64,000 nt of DNA. Origin: Marasmius tenuissimus. Taxonomy: Eukaryota; Basidiomycota; Agaricomycetes; Agaricales; Marasmiaceae. This document shows, one piece after another, positions 24,585-36,540 of the stretch (within the stretch, counting starts at the first letter, position 1; every line of letters begins with the position of its first letter). The notes beneath the pieces were generated by a model that saw nothing but the letters and a program-made list of their open reading frames with translations, had not been told where the DNA came from and did no database searches. A program made the translations under genes and the position numbers. The stretch lies in contig JAQOTA010000069.1 of assembly GCA_029532415.1 (NCBI GenBank), positions 2,294,001 to 2,358,000 on the forward strand, written 5' to 3'.

Positions 24585-26554
24585 TCACCAGTTGTTAAGT
24601 TCCTCATTGCACGTGAAAGAATCATTGGGAATGGAGAAGCTCAACGGTTCCACCAACGGGAGCTTGAGTAAAACCATGGATGTCCAAACTGGCGTGATAC
24701 GATACCCAGCATGACCGGGGAAAAGGGCAGCCACGAGGATGTTTTCGGAGGATATACTTGGCTCGTTTTTCCAGTGTCCGATAAGCGCCTCTTCCCACCC
24801 GGCTCCCAATCGAGAACGTGCTTCCACTCCGGATGTACGGAAATTGAATACGTGAATGTCCTTATCTCCAGGAGTCCTGGACTGCTCCAGGTCGATAACC
24901 AAGATCGGATTCTTTTGCTTGTTGACAACGAGTTGCTCGTCGGGACAAAGGATGCGCTCTGCTCGATGAAGTTCAGACCGGTATTGAACCATCTTGATAG
25001 CGACAGTCACCAAATGACTGCGGATACAATGGATCAACCACTCGTGAAGAAAGAGTTGCTCTTGTTGAATCATGGAAGGTTGAGATTCCCCTGATCATCA
25101 AGAGTTTGTCAGCGCAAGAGAGACCTATTTGTTGAGAATTCTACGAACGAGTCAGGGATTCCATCTTGCAGCGCTCGCGATGATTTCCAATGGACCAAGC
25201 AAGCTTCCGGCATTCGCGCGAGCAATAGACTTTCAGCTCACACCCCATGCACCGAAGATATCTCGCTCGCTCGCTCTCCCCTGGGCACTGGAATGGACGT
25301 GAGTATGTTATATTGAATCGATATACCAAAAAATGCACATACCCTGTAATTATGGCATAGCGGGGAGACCCGTTTCTTCAATGTACGTCTAAACTCATGG
25401 AGTGTGGAAGCCTTATGCTGCGCTCGTCCCCAGGATTCACTCAGCATCGGAATTCCCAACTCCAGATATGATTCCATAGTCCGTGCAGAACTCCTCCAAA
25501 ATTGATGCAGAATTGCAGGGAATACCAACAGCTTAGCGATACGGTCCACGATCTCGGCGGCTAGATAATAAAACCTTCTAACGAGCGGGGTCGTCGAATC
25601 ATCTGTCCGCAGGAAGCATGGATGGGCCTTGAATAAAGCCCGAATGATTCCGGATTCCAAAGCTTCGAGAGCGAAGTAAGGCTCTCGCACAAAGCTAGAA
25701 ATGTAGGAAAGGACTTGAAAAATAATTGCTGTCGTGACCGCGTATTCATCACTGTCTAGGTCTGCTGTTTGTACCTGCTTTCTGTGACGAGTGATGACGC
25801 CTAAGAGTCTCACAAGAACAGGGAGCGTACACCCCGGAACAAATGAACAGATAGAACGAGATGTTCTTGTTTCCAAAACCGGACAGCAGATGAAAGCCAA
25901 GAACTCCCGTAGCTCGTTTAGTGGCATGGTGCGGACGCATACAAGTTGTTGGTCAATATGGCTGGCAAAGGTGATGCCTTGCTCCCTGGTGACATGATCG
26001 TGATGGGACGATGGGGTCAACCAGGACGTAGATCCAGAGGACACCGCCATCCTGACCAAGAGCACCGACCATAGCCCATACGTCCAGTGGTTTATCTTCA
26101 GAACTTTGAACCACGCTCGGATGATGAGGGGAGGCAGAAAGGGAGAAGAATGATGTACAAGGGCTAGATAATCATCCGTCCCACTTCCGCTTGTCGGGAA
26201 GTCTAAAAATGAGGGGAGGAGGATCAAAGCGTGATCTAATGCCGCAACGGTCTCTGGAGACGAAGGCCCATCCTCCGATAGTACCACGACCTCGATGAGG
26301 TGCTTAATCCACAAGCTGAGGGACTTCCAATGTAGGCGAACCTGCCTAAGTGATGAATCGGCTGTAGGAGTCGCTATGTGGTATGCTGACTGCAGAGCTG
26401 CAATGACTCGGAGGGCGACCTCCACTCCCTTGTGGGAGGATGAGGGACGACCTAATTTTCGGAGATCGTCTGTGGCCATTCGACTGGTCTTATAAGTAGC
26501 AATCGCGATTGCAGTCAAGTGGCGAAGAGATTCGGGTGATCGGGTATCAAACAT
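24585..26554 (-). CDS. MYND-type zinc-finger protein B (618 aa)
   Basis: Exons 26554-25343, 25287-25149 and 25090-24585, with introns of 55 and 58 nt. Both introns lie at the same places as in paralogue A; intron 2 even begins GTTCGT in both. The finger reads YLRCMGCELKVYCSRECRKL then IGNHRERC, so all Cys/His ligands of the second half are present. The first C-x4-C pair is split by intron 1. The long N-terminal helical region starts with RHLTAIAIATYKTSRMATDDL, similar to TTYRTSRMAVNELRKLG in A, and the C-terminal block has SSENILVAALFPGHAGYR. Expected role: a protein-interaction adaptor. No SET domain is present, so it is not a SMYD-type methyltransferase. Substrate and partner unknown. Confidence 0.9.
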
Positions 26555-26559
26555 TATAC

Positions 26560-28960
26560 CCTAGAAATCTAGTCTTCAGAAATAACTCGGTGATTCTAAC
26601 CAGTCGTACTCACCGGCTAGTGTGACTCGACCGGGGAGAGTTACTGAGTGTGGTGCTAGTATCGAGTCTCACTCTCGGAGACTTTTATATTCAGAAAGAC
26701 GGCGTGCTCAGATAACCGTAATGCGTGTCCATAAAAACATGCATCATGCCAATGAACTTGAACTTGCGTTGTGGAAACTGATAGTGACAGAAAACGTAAG
26801 GTCCGGATACATGGCGAGCAAGTGTCGGAAGCTCGGTATGCTTCAACTTTCAAGGTGATCAAAGCCGAGTTTAACAAATCGTCTTGTGGTTTGTTTTGTT
26901 TCTTAAAACGCTCGGATGCCCGAAAACCGATTACATAACCTTCTCGTCGATACCGACATATGCCCAGGGGTGTTGGAAAGCGTCATCGTACTGGTGTTGT
27001 TCCGCATACGCTGCTGTACAATCAGGAGGTACGTCGTAGTTATTGTGCAGCAGGTCCCCGTATCCGACTGGGTCCTAAGGGGATGTACTACCCAATAAAT
27101 GAATAAATAGCCGCCCGACCCTGTCTCGGCGGAGGGAGGCCGAGCAACGTGCAGCCGCGCCGATGACTTCTGGATAATATCAACTCAGCAAAAAACCTGT
27201 CCTTATTACCTTGCTTGTCAAGGTCTCTCCCCAGGTGGGTTTCATTTTCCCATGCATTTTCCAAATAAAGCCAAATATACTTGATCAGATTTCACTCACT
27301 GTTTTATCTCATCAATATGTTTGATCTTTGCTTTGTACGCGTCCGGCGAGCCGCGAAGTACGAATGTATAGTTTCAATGTGAACTTCGTGACAAGCAAGG
27401 TGGCAGCCGCGGGACGCGCGCCTAACGAGTAAGTTATTGCTAACAGGGATCAATGTGAGCAGACGGTTTGTACCCGCCGCTAGTCGGCCATCACCAATCA
27501 TGGAAGACTGAAGTACTGAGATCTCAGTTCTGCCTGATTCCGTTTTTGTACAGCCACTGCCTACCGCCCATACGACTGCTCTTCATCGCGATAACCAGAC
27601 TTCGTTCCATTCTGAACAGTCAACTGTTTCAACTCTCTTGTTGATGTTCAACGTGATGCCTTTGGAGTACATTGAACCCTTCTGACGCTACCAGTTCTTG
27701 ACGAACCAGGCGCAATCGACAATTCTTTCACGTTGTATGCATCCGCTCACCGGTGTGGAACTAGTACGTTTCCTTGATGATTCGATTTCCAGTAATTCCT
27801 TAGACATATCGACCGCGTACACCCATCCCTAGCTAGAGCAACAAATGTTCTGTCAGCTTCGCGTTTTCGCTTTAGCACTGACGAACTCTGATGCCACCGG
27901 TACCAGCAGTCGGCTCGACTTCCCTCCCTTTCGTTAATCTAGGATATCTTCTTCGGAAACACACGCACCCGGACTTCCATGGTTGAATATCGAACATGAG
28001 ATGGACCATATGGGGGCAATTAAAACGAACCTTTCATGTACGCAGTCGCGTTTCCTTCCGTCTGGTCTGTTCGGAATTGACTTCTTCCGGCGGATGGCGC
28101 GATAGTATGTATTTTGGAGCCATCTCTCGGGCTCCCGGCTGTGACTATTGCGTTAGGGGTAGGATCACACCTTTTACCAATTTTTGCAGAGCCGATTTCA
28201 TCTCTGAGACAAAATAGAGGCCACAGTCAAGGACGTCGATTCTCGAAGTACTAGTACTACCATAAAGGATCATTCACGATGTTTGCAGCTGGCCCACATA
28301 ATTCCAGACCCCGACGATATCGGGGCCTTTCTCGTGAATTTCATCGAGCGTTATCTTATCGCAAAGCCAGCAGACAATGGGCCTGAACAGCCCTAGACTG
28401 AACAAACAAAAAAAAAGAAACCTCCAAGTTTAACTCGGGTCGGTATCCTGTGGGATGTAGCCCCGATTTTGTGCGAAAGGCCTAAGGCAACACTGGGAGC
28501 TAATGCCAATCAATAGCATTCATCGATCAATCGCCAATAGGCTGAGAAAGAGTCAGAAAAGAAATAGGTATTCCAACAAATCGATAGCGTGCATAGCGTT
28601 CCCAGCACGACCCCCGGGGCCCCAGCTTCCAATCTCATTCCAGCTCAAATGACTCGAATTCGCATCTCAACTCCCTACGGAAGTGCTCGCGTCAAGCCTG
28701 TATCTCGAGGTGCGCAGTGCTCAAAAACTATATTGTATGCGTCTTCTCTTCTGTGCAAACGGAGGATCATCTCCTCATATCATAAAGAAAAACCACTCGA
28801 TATTTCTTTCCACGCTAAATTTCTCCACTGATGACAACTTATTCTCGGTGCATCGGAACGACCTCTATGATCACTCCTGATGACGTTTGTCAAGGGCATA
28901 AACCCCTGTACAAGCCCGAAAAATGGGATCTCCTTCTACTCCCTGTGTTAGGCATGCTTC
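26560..28960. other. Long intergenic stretch, nothing convincing
   Basis: Upstream of MYND gene B. Several short frames on the plus strand look weakly coding (around 27540-27690), but I could not link them with splice sites. No repeat structure stands out. Confidence 0.35.
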
Positions 28961-29998
28961 TCAACCATACGGATATAACGCACTATTGCTACGAGTCGCT
29001 CTGGGCATTTCTGCTTGTGAGCCACCAGAATGGGATGCCTTCCCGTGTCTCTTTGGGGAATATTTGTACCCAGGATACTTCTGTTTATGTTCCCTGCTCT
29101 TCGCCTCCGCTAATGCATTGTAGTATGCTCTCACCTCATCCGGGGCGTTCTTCCACAAAAGTGCGATGTCTTTGGATATCTCTGGTTGGGTTCGACGTCG
29201 CTCTGAGCCCTCGGCGCTCACTATACTGATCGTCACTGCGCCTGAAGCCAGCGCATCTCGTCGATAGAGGAAGAAGGCATTTAGCGGTCGCGGTATCTTC
29301 TCTGCCTCCCGGGCGGCAGATTTCTTTCTCTCAGCTTGTTTCGCTGACTTCCCAAGTTGCCTTGTCGACACACCGGCTGTACTGTTGTCTCGAGGCTTTG
29401 CGCAATTGGTCGCTATGAACGCCTGTATACTGCACGAGAGAGGACCGCTATTGGAGTTCGTCTCGGTTAAGTCCCCAGTGTTCTTGGTGGACGATTCGGG
29501 AATAGCCGCGGACATCTGGGAGCTTCTAGAGTCCGGGCAGTTGTACATGTCGGTCACCATCTCCGTCGGTGCCCCGAAATCTGTGCGAAACAGTTCGGGG
29601 GTCAAGATAAGCTTCTGGATACTGAACGGGTCGTCGATTGATTTCATCTCGACAGGCGTTGCAAGCATCATCTCGATCCCGCCAAACGAGGTATTGTTGT
29701 CAGATTCGGTGGCAATCAACGCGCCGGTATCATCCTCAATGGTACCGATCTGTCCCCCCACCACTTCACCTTTCTTCTGCAACCCAGCGAGCCCGCGATA
29801 AAGTAACTTCACCCCTTCGGGAGCGAATCTCCATAGCTGAGCTGCCTCTTTCGAAATCTGTCCCTGTGTCTTGTGCTTTAATTTGCCGTCGAGGTCCACG
29901 AATGTTCTTGAGACAGCCCCCGAGGTCACGGCATCCCGGCGGTAGAGAAGAAACTGGCCCCCACCCCTGGGTTGGTTGGAAGAATGACGGCGGGACAT
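28961..29998 (-). CDS. Protein with two HMG-box domains (345 aa)
   Basis: A single uninterrupted exon of 345 codons. The N-terminal box (residues about 12-75: QFLLYRRDAVTSGAV, then QISKEAAQLWRFAPE) and the C-terminal box (about 240-320: NAFFLYRRDALASGAV, then EISKDIALLWKNAPDEV) clearly resemble each other. Both carry an insertion of about 20 residues between helix 1 and the ISK helix. The second box is more canonical (IPRPLNAFFLYRRD, then a basic tail KQKYPGYKYSPKRHGK). The linker is polar and acidic. The fold predicts a nuclear DNA-binding or bending protein. The first box lacks the usual basic-Pro start, so it may bind DNA weakly. Confidence 0.87.
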   Translation of the reverse strand: MSRRHSSNQPRGGGQFLLYRRDAVTSGAVSRTFVDLDGKLKHKTQGQISKEAAQLWRFAPEGVKLLYRGLAGLQKKGEVVGGQIGTIEDDTGALIATESDNNTSFGGIEMMLATPVEMKSIDDPFSIQKLILTPELFRTDFGAPTEMVTDMYNCPDSRSSQMSAAIPESSTKNTGDLTETNSNSGPLSCSIQAFIATNCAKPRDNSTAGVSTRQLGKSAKQAERKKSAAREAEKIPRPLNAFFLYRRDALASGAVTISIVSAEGSERRRTQPEISKDIALLWKNAPDEVRAYYNALAEAKSREHKQKYPGYKYSPKRHGKASHSGGSQAEMPRATRSNSALYPYG

Positions 29999-29999
29999 A

Positions 30000-32641
30000 T
30001 AGACATCGCCTACTGCTAGGTCCGCTCGTGTTGATCGTTATAAATGACTGGCTCAGGACAACCTCCAAATCGAGAGTTATACTTGTTCGTAAACCTGTTC
30101 TTAGAGTGTCCAACCACCGAAGGATACTTTTGGGACTCTTTTAGCGCAAATTAGTTTGTGCGGATCTACGACTCGAGGTTTATTGTTTTTCACGGGTAGG
30201 TTTAAGATTGTGGTTCGTCAACATAGGGCCTATGCCGATGGCTAGTAACCCCCCATTTGGAGATCCTGATTTTTACAACTCTCAATTCCTTAACGTGTCC
30301 AACTGCCTTTTGGCCACAATCTTTTTTTCTCTCTATGCAGAAAACACTAAATGGGTCTAGAGACAGCCCCCAAGATACGCTGAACTGTCCAGATCTGTTG
30401 AAGTTGTTCTCTACAGTGAGTCCGGTATGTCGTCAGACTTCAGCCAAGGTTCCCCCTCAATTATCTATAAATCACCATCAACTTCAAGGGCTAGACTATA
30501 ACCAGCAACATTGAAACACCTTGTAGCTCTTCCTCGAGGTATCCCTTTGAGCACTGATCAGCATCCAACGCCCCGCACTTGTCCAATGGCTTTCTTCCTT
30601 CAAGTTCGAGCTTGCTACGGGAGAGCGTACGCCATAGACAGTCATAATCCGGTATCCCGCTCAACGGTAATCGCGAGGATCGTGGCTCTGGGCGAGTTTC
30701 AATCCAGTTGTGACATCGTTTCCCCTACGCTCACGAGGTGTATATAGGTACTATTACTAGCATTCATGGGACCCTCATTTCTATCTCGGCGCTCTCCACT
30801 GCCCAGAAAATTCCGGGTGAGTGACCAGAGGACACACGGTAGTAACTGACTGAATAAGGGCCAGTCACACCTGTGGCTGGATTATTTGTTACGATGGGCA
30901 TAGACCTGCTGGTCATTACTTCGGTAGGACTGCATATTTTTTGCGGTGGAATCTTAGCCAGAAAGGGAACTCTTCCAAGCACCTTGACAATGGCGAATGT
31001 TTGCTCAGGCAACCTATACGTATTCATTTACGTCGGCCTGCTCAGTTTCGGTGATCATGAGCCATCTGTATCTCTCAAGACTTTTCTGGACTGATTTTGC
31101 TGTTGGTGTGATTGCACGCAGGAAACGCTACAATATTCTCAGTCTTCAGTCACGTTAGGTCACCGTGTACGGAGGAGAATCCAGTAGCCCATGTGGATAA
31201 CTGCTTCCCAGGAATTCTCCTACCACTACTCTCGTGGTTCGTGGTCGGTTGCTGTAAGGGTTTCCTTTCTGTGAATACATCCTTCTGAGTCTCGGTTCCG
31301 TCTAGGTGTCGTTGGAGCAGCATTGTCCGGAAGAACTCGAGAACCGAGGGCAAATGTTACAGGGGCCGACAGGGTGCAACGCGCCGCGAGAAGTCCATTG
31401 CATGCCAAGCATAAGGCAACCTGTTGTATTCCTGAGGCAACATACTCACCCACAAAGACCATCGCTCATCATGTGCATTGGGCTGATATGGAAGCGGGCG
31501 GCAGTGTAGATGGAATCAAAAGAGGGCGGGCACGGGATTGACTACCAGATTGAGGATGTCGGGGAATCCGATGTGGATTTGTTTCCGTAGTCTCCCTTCC
31601 AGAGTCCATATTGATCGGGAGCTAGTGGAGATTACAGGCTCAGTAGTGGGTAAAATAACCGAGGAGAATATAATCTGGGCGAACTAAGGAAACGAAATCA
31701 TTGAACGCCCTCATTGGACCAGAAAATAAAAAGAAAGGCATTGGCACCTCTTTCAAGGTTTCCTACTATAGTAGTTTCGTGGTGATTATTGGTACTTTGC
31801 AACTCAGAATGAATGCTTTGTCCAAGCTACAACGGACGTGGGGTCATCAAGCACTAGTGTGGGTCTTGCTGGAGGCCTGTGTGCCGAAACGCTCGTGACA
31901 TCCACTTCGTTCAATTCGAAGTTGTGAATCTATAGGTCGAAGCACTCGTGACTCACTCTGTGTTCTCGAAAATTTGTCATGTGTAGCTGTTCCCAGCACT
32001 GAGGAAGATAGGCGGTGACTCACAGAAATTCGAATCCTTGAGAGGGGAAGCGAGGCTGGAGATGAACTCGGAAGAATTAATGAGATGTCGATGCGTCGTT
32101 TAGACGCTATGGAGCACGGACGCGCGCTTGAGCGCTTACTAATAGTAGATGGCGTCACCGGCTCGAGTCATGCCCAAATTTAACCAAACATTGACAAACC
32201 GCGACCAATGACAAATGGAAAACCTTCTAATTCCTTCTAGGTTTACCAACCTGTTTGTGGTATTTTCTGGCTGAACGCTCGGCTCAAGCTACCAGGTATG
32301 TTTTTCCTTCTCTCAATGGCAATACACCGGGAGCTAAGAGTTTACGTCATGATCAAGCCGAACAGCTATCAGCTGCAAGTCATATACGCGCGTCTGACGA
32401 ATATTCGGTAATTTCCCTTCGCTCTTCTCATTCTCTCTTCCAGATACGTGTCTAATTTGTTTACGATGGTCAAAATTTCGAATTGACATAAGGAACAATG
32501 GAGGGCAGATAGCTGGTCCAGAGTACATGTACGTGGTCGTTCGAAAAGTCTCAGATGAAGGTACTCGCCACTGATGCTCAGTTCTCTCGGTTCATTCAAA
32601 TGCGAATCCATAGCTCAATATCTAAATATGCTCGCAAGTAC
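30000..32641. other. Intergenic, no supported gene
   Basis: It includes the upstream region of the double-HMG gene. Short open frames on both strands show no domain motifs. A Pro/Gln-rich frame at 30257-30514 is not supported by splice sites. Confidence 0.35.
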
Positions 32642-33190
32642 TCAAGACATAGGCAGATAGCATTGACCAACGAAAAAGAAGTACCCGCCAACGAAACGGC
32701 GCAGAAGGCTCAACTCGTCATTAAGGTCATGGTGTCGCTCCGCATGCTTTGGCACTGCACAGAAGTCGACTTTGTCTATTCTGCTTGTTCGAGATAATTT
32801 GCTGCTTGTTCGAGATAATTTGGGTCTCACTGCGATCCGGAGAGTGTCTCCGCTGTTGGCTGTTACTTGACCTTCGCGTACGCCGTCTTGGTCTCGAAAG
32901 GTTATTCTGATCTCGATTAGCAGGAGCCCACTTCTTGGCACCATCTTGATCCGTTCCGGACTGTTCCAGATGTGGACTGGACCCGCTAATATCGTCCGTG
33001 AACCCATATCACGAGGTATTGATTCGCTATGAACGATGCTGGGAGCTGGAAACGACGTTGCGAGTCTTTGTCGGATTACAGAGTAAGGATACGGTTTCTT
33101 AGGTTTTGGCAATATGATTAGAATTCAGCTCGTGAAACCTCAATTCCGCCAGATATTTCACAGACACCAGAAAGAACTTTACGTTCATCA
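32642..33190 (-). CDS. Hypothetical protein, 3' exon supported
   Basis: The 3' exon, 33097-32642, is open for 151 codons and coding-like (KPYPYSVIRQRLATSF, then DQDGVREGQVTANSGDT). It joins in phase through a GTTTC...CTAAG intron to a short upstream exon ending at 33139. I could not find the start. The tail carries a near repeat (SRTSSKLSRTSR) caused by a 21-bp tandem repeat in the DNA. No family is recognised. Confidence 0.35.
32783..32824. repeat. 21-bp tandem repeat, two copies
   Basis: CTGCTTGTTCGAGATAATTTG is repeated exactly and head to tail. It falls in the coding-like exon on the minus strand and keeps its frame (7 codons). Confidence 0.85.
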
Positions 33191-33257
33191 TGACGGACGG
33201 TGTTTCAACGCCCGAATCTAACGTGTGATTCCGACAAGGGACGGAATACGAGCATAT

Positions 33258-34119
33258 ATGGCGGCGACACCTCCCGCCGGCCGCGGTGCCTCCCTCCACC
33301 TTCTCGTCCTTGATCTGGCTACTCGCTCACTGAGTCCCATTCACGTCGAACCCCAACAATAACGCTCGGCCCAAGGGCCCGATGGTGTGTAGTACGATTT
33401 ATTCGTTCAACGATTCGTATCCGTCGGAGATTCTATCCAACTGGTCAACAGCATTGAAGCGGCCCTGTCCAGGAGCGAGCCTTATGTTGGGATTGGGTAT
33501 AATTTCGATTTCTTACCTTGTGTTCGGCAAGTCTCTGCGTCGTCATTGCTTCACTCGTCAACAATCGTGAGTACTTCATACCTGTCTATGTATAATCTTC
33601 AGCTTGCTCATTCCCTTTGAGGTCTCGGCAACAATACGGCTAGCGTAGAAGATTTCCCCGATGCTGCTGGGAGACCTGCGGGTGTCTCCAGAGATCAAGG
33701 GTTTGCCACCGGACAACTCGACGCTGCTGCACTCATATGCCCAAACTATAATCATGCACTTGCTCACCCTCAGAGTGCTGATGACCGTTGGTACTTCGTG
33801 TGAGTTGGACGCCTCATCGGGTGGGTCAAAGGCTCATATGTCTATCGGGTTTACTATATCCGTTGTCGAGCTCTTTCGAAATGCACTGCAGGGACCGCGC
33901 CAATCAACTCACTCGTGGAGTCAGTGGTCATGCTACATATGCAGTACTGCCACACTGAGCATCAAGCTCGAGTCCTCTTTTGAGAGAAGCAGGCCGCGGA
34001 TCTTGCATGCGCTGTCTCCGATGATTTTGCTGTCGATTTCACCACATATGCCTTGGATGGGAGTCTCGTCGCTCTTTCATCATGTCGTCGTAGCCTCTCG
34101 TATCTATAATGCAGCTTGA
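33258..34119 (+). CDS. Hypothetical spliced gene, unresolved 3' half
   Basis: Exons 33258-33344 and 33393-33566 join in phase. They give MAATPPAGRGASLHLLVLDL and a segment with LVNSIEAALSRSEPYVGIGY. Further strongly coding-like blocks follow (DFPDAAGRPAGVSRDQGF, about 33640-33800, then RDRANQLTRGVSGHATY near 33890-33950), but the junction after 33566 does not keep phase in my reading. That could be a wrong splice choice or a frameshift in a decaying gene. No family recognised. It is divergent from the minus-strand hypothetical gene, with about 70 bp between them. Confidence 0.38.
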
Positions 34120-34377
34120 AGTCCAGCTCGGTAACGAGCTAAGTCACCAAATTCGAATCATTTCAGAAGAGCTGCGGCCTTACCCAGTTAAGTACGAATT
34201 CATGATTTGGCCTTGCGTAGTTTAGTCGCACCTCGGAGTGACCTTGAAGTTCCTGTCTATTAGCTATTCCACGCAGCCTGACAGGGTATCGAGCATATCC
34301 CTATCTGAAGGGCCCTTATTAGAGATGTCGAAATAGATACCGCCGATGCGCTTTGGATACCCCGCAGAAGCCAACTA

Positions 34378-34737
34378 CTGACCTATTTCAATCAATTCGG
34401 ATGGGGTTTCCCGTGTGACCGAAAAATTTTCAGGCGTGAATTCGGATGGCAGGTCGGTGACCGGTGACACCAGCGGAAATTTCGTATGGAACTGTAAGGG
34501 ACTCGGCAGGCCGAAGGAGAATCATGGCGGCTGACAGCCGCCACCGGTCAGAATACACCAGATTCAGGCCCAAAAATGGCAGAAAGTCCGATTCCCTGGC
34601 TTTGTGGGCCGCCCGAAATCTTGTCACATTTGGGAACATTTCGGATGACCCCCCTGTGACCTAGTGACCATCCGAAAAAAATTCGGATACTGAGGGGTGT
34701 GTGACGTGTGACATCCGAATTGATTGAAATAGGTCAG
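34378..34737. mobile_element. TA-flanked MITE, family copy 1 (360 bp)
   Basis: The ends are inverted repeats starting CTGACCTATTTCAATCAATT and continuing CGGATG, flanked by TA on both sides (34376-34377 and 34738-34739). Inside, CCGAAAAATTTTC / AAAAAAATTCGG blocks and GTGACC motifs extend the inverted symmetry. No transposase is present. A shorter copy with the same ends lies at 40787-40936. Confidence 0.85.
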
Positions 34738-34989
34738 TACACAAGCTGCGATCCCACATTACTACGTGGGTACTGTATGTGCCAATGTTCTGGGATGCAA
34801 GGCAAAAAGGAGACCAACGTTGCCAACCAAATTAGCTATAGTAGGCACCTGTATCCTACGGGTCCCCTAGAGGAGGTAAACCTAATGATAATAATGATAG
34901 TGCCAGTACTTTGATGTTGCTGGTCAAGATCCCTGAGCCTGTGGCTAATGTAACGTGACTGGCAGGTTTTTGAACCCAAGAGTCAAGAC

Positions 34990-36540
34990 TCAAAACTCGA
35001 GGCCATAATCCACCCGCAACACTCGTTCCTCACTGTCGGGGACGAGGAGTGCTGAAGTAAATGGTTCCAAATCCAAATTCCTATCGCTGCTAGCATTCTT
35101 CACATTCCACTCCTTACTTTCATATTCATAGTAAGCTACCTGCAACAAAGTCTGGATGTGCGTTGCAAAGAGGTTCGGCTCACTCCCCTTGCGGCCATCT
35201 CTCCTGGACATGGGCAATGGCATACGCTACCAGGAAGACGGCGAACACGATCCAGGAAGATTGGCACATCTCGTCAAAAGCAAGCCCCCTCTTCCGGGAC
35301 GAGGTGCGGATGCAAGCTACTTCGGCACGCTGCAGAGAGCCCTCTAACTCTTCTTTCTCCCGGTTCAACTGGAAAAACAATATCGAGCTGATGGCACATA
35401 AGCTAATATGCAAACGTCTGTTACATACCTGGGACTGCATGGGACGAATTGACAAATCGGGAATATTGAGTTCAATAATCTGGCGCTGAGATAAGAGAAA
35501 CTTACTATCTCTTCGTGAACATTGTCGAGGGCAATGGCTTGTCGGTTATAGATTGCGACCAATCGAGCGAAGACCTCGCTGTGTAGCTGTAATAGTCGTC
35601 AGAACCCGGTAAAACTCCGGCATACGACCCTCACAATCGGGTCATTGTCAGCCAATGCCTCGCTAGGTCTCACAGAGACACCCAATCGCTCGAAAGCGAC
35701 GACAGATGCCTGATAGTCCTATCGAAATAGAATGAGTTATGGGAAGGTCGTTCCAATAGCAGACTTAATCACGCCTAGTTCGAGCTCTAGGGAGCGTAGA
35801 CTCGCAAGCCGCTCCTCCTGGTGTCCAAAGATCGTTTCATAATCCTGTCATTATGCTGCAGTCAAATTTCGGGAGTACTCGGTCGATCGAAACTTGTGAA
35901 TTTACTGTAAGTTTGGAAGTTACGATGCGGAGAGTGTCAGAATCGAGTGCTTGCCGACGAATGCGGTCCTGGATCCGAATGAGCGCATAGAGCATGTGAT
36001 GAGGTACTGGTTCGAAAAGAGAAGGGACCAGCCCACCTGGTGCATGAACGAGAGGTAAGCATTGGCCTGTGCTATCATAGCCCGCATTCCGCGAGCGAAG
36101 GGGCTCTGCCTAAGGAAGAAATCGGACAGCCCAACTATTAGAGTCTGGATTTGGCCATGCTGCATATGTAGATTGATGAAGATTGAGGATTCAGTCCGTC
36201 ATGAATCCGTGTTCAGTACTTCTAAAAAATTCCTCACGATCTCGGGCGAGAAGTTCCGTTCGAGCTCGTCCTTTAACTTTTGGAGGTGGTCATTCATCAC
36301 CTGTCCGAATTCCTGTACGAAAGAGTCGTGCTCGAAGATCGAATTGGCGTAGCATGAATGGTGCCCATACCTCGTGCTCTTCATTGATCCTATTGAGAGT
36401 GGTTTCAGATTCCTGTATCATTGATTGGTGTTGCTCGACGTCCTAGAGATAATCAATAGCTGAGAGGAGACCGGAACATTGGTCGACGTACCATGACTGA
36501 GTTCGCAAGGTAATTGGTATTTGCCCAGTCACTCGAACCT
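34990..36540 (-). CDS. Coiled-coil protein with many small exons
   Basis: Seven exons keep phase 0 throughout: 36442-36371, 36312-36220, 36109-35906, 35844-35773, 35718-35635, 35586-35506 and 35485-35429. Then come 35368-35268 and 35203-34990. Together they give over 320 residues. The sequence is helical and charged (ESETTLNRINEEHE, HLQKLKDELERNF, EERLASLRSLELEL, LNREKEELEGSLQRAE), which suggests coiled coils. The tail is acidic (LLVPDSEERVLRVDY). An alternative reading of the 35368 exon runs on to a stop at 35180 through a hydrophobic stretch (WIVFAVFLVAYAIAHV) that could be a membrane anchor. The exon upstream of 36442 begins near 36540 or beyond, and its start codon is not found. The intron at 35486-35505 would be only 20 nt. 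Family unknown. Confidence 0.72.

Noticed and set aside
33661..34119. A 152-codon plus-strand frame as a gene
   Set aside because: It is a shadow: another frame in the same place gives a far more protein-like translation (DFPDAAGRPAGVSRDQ).
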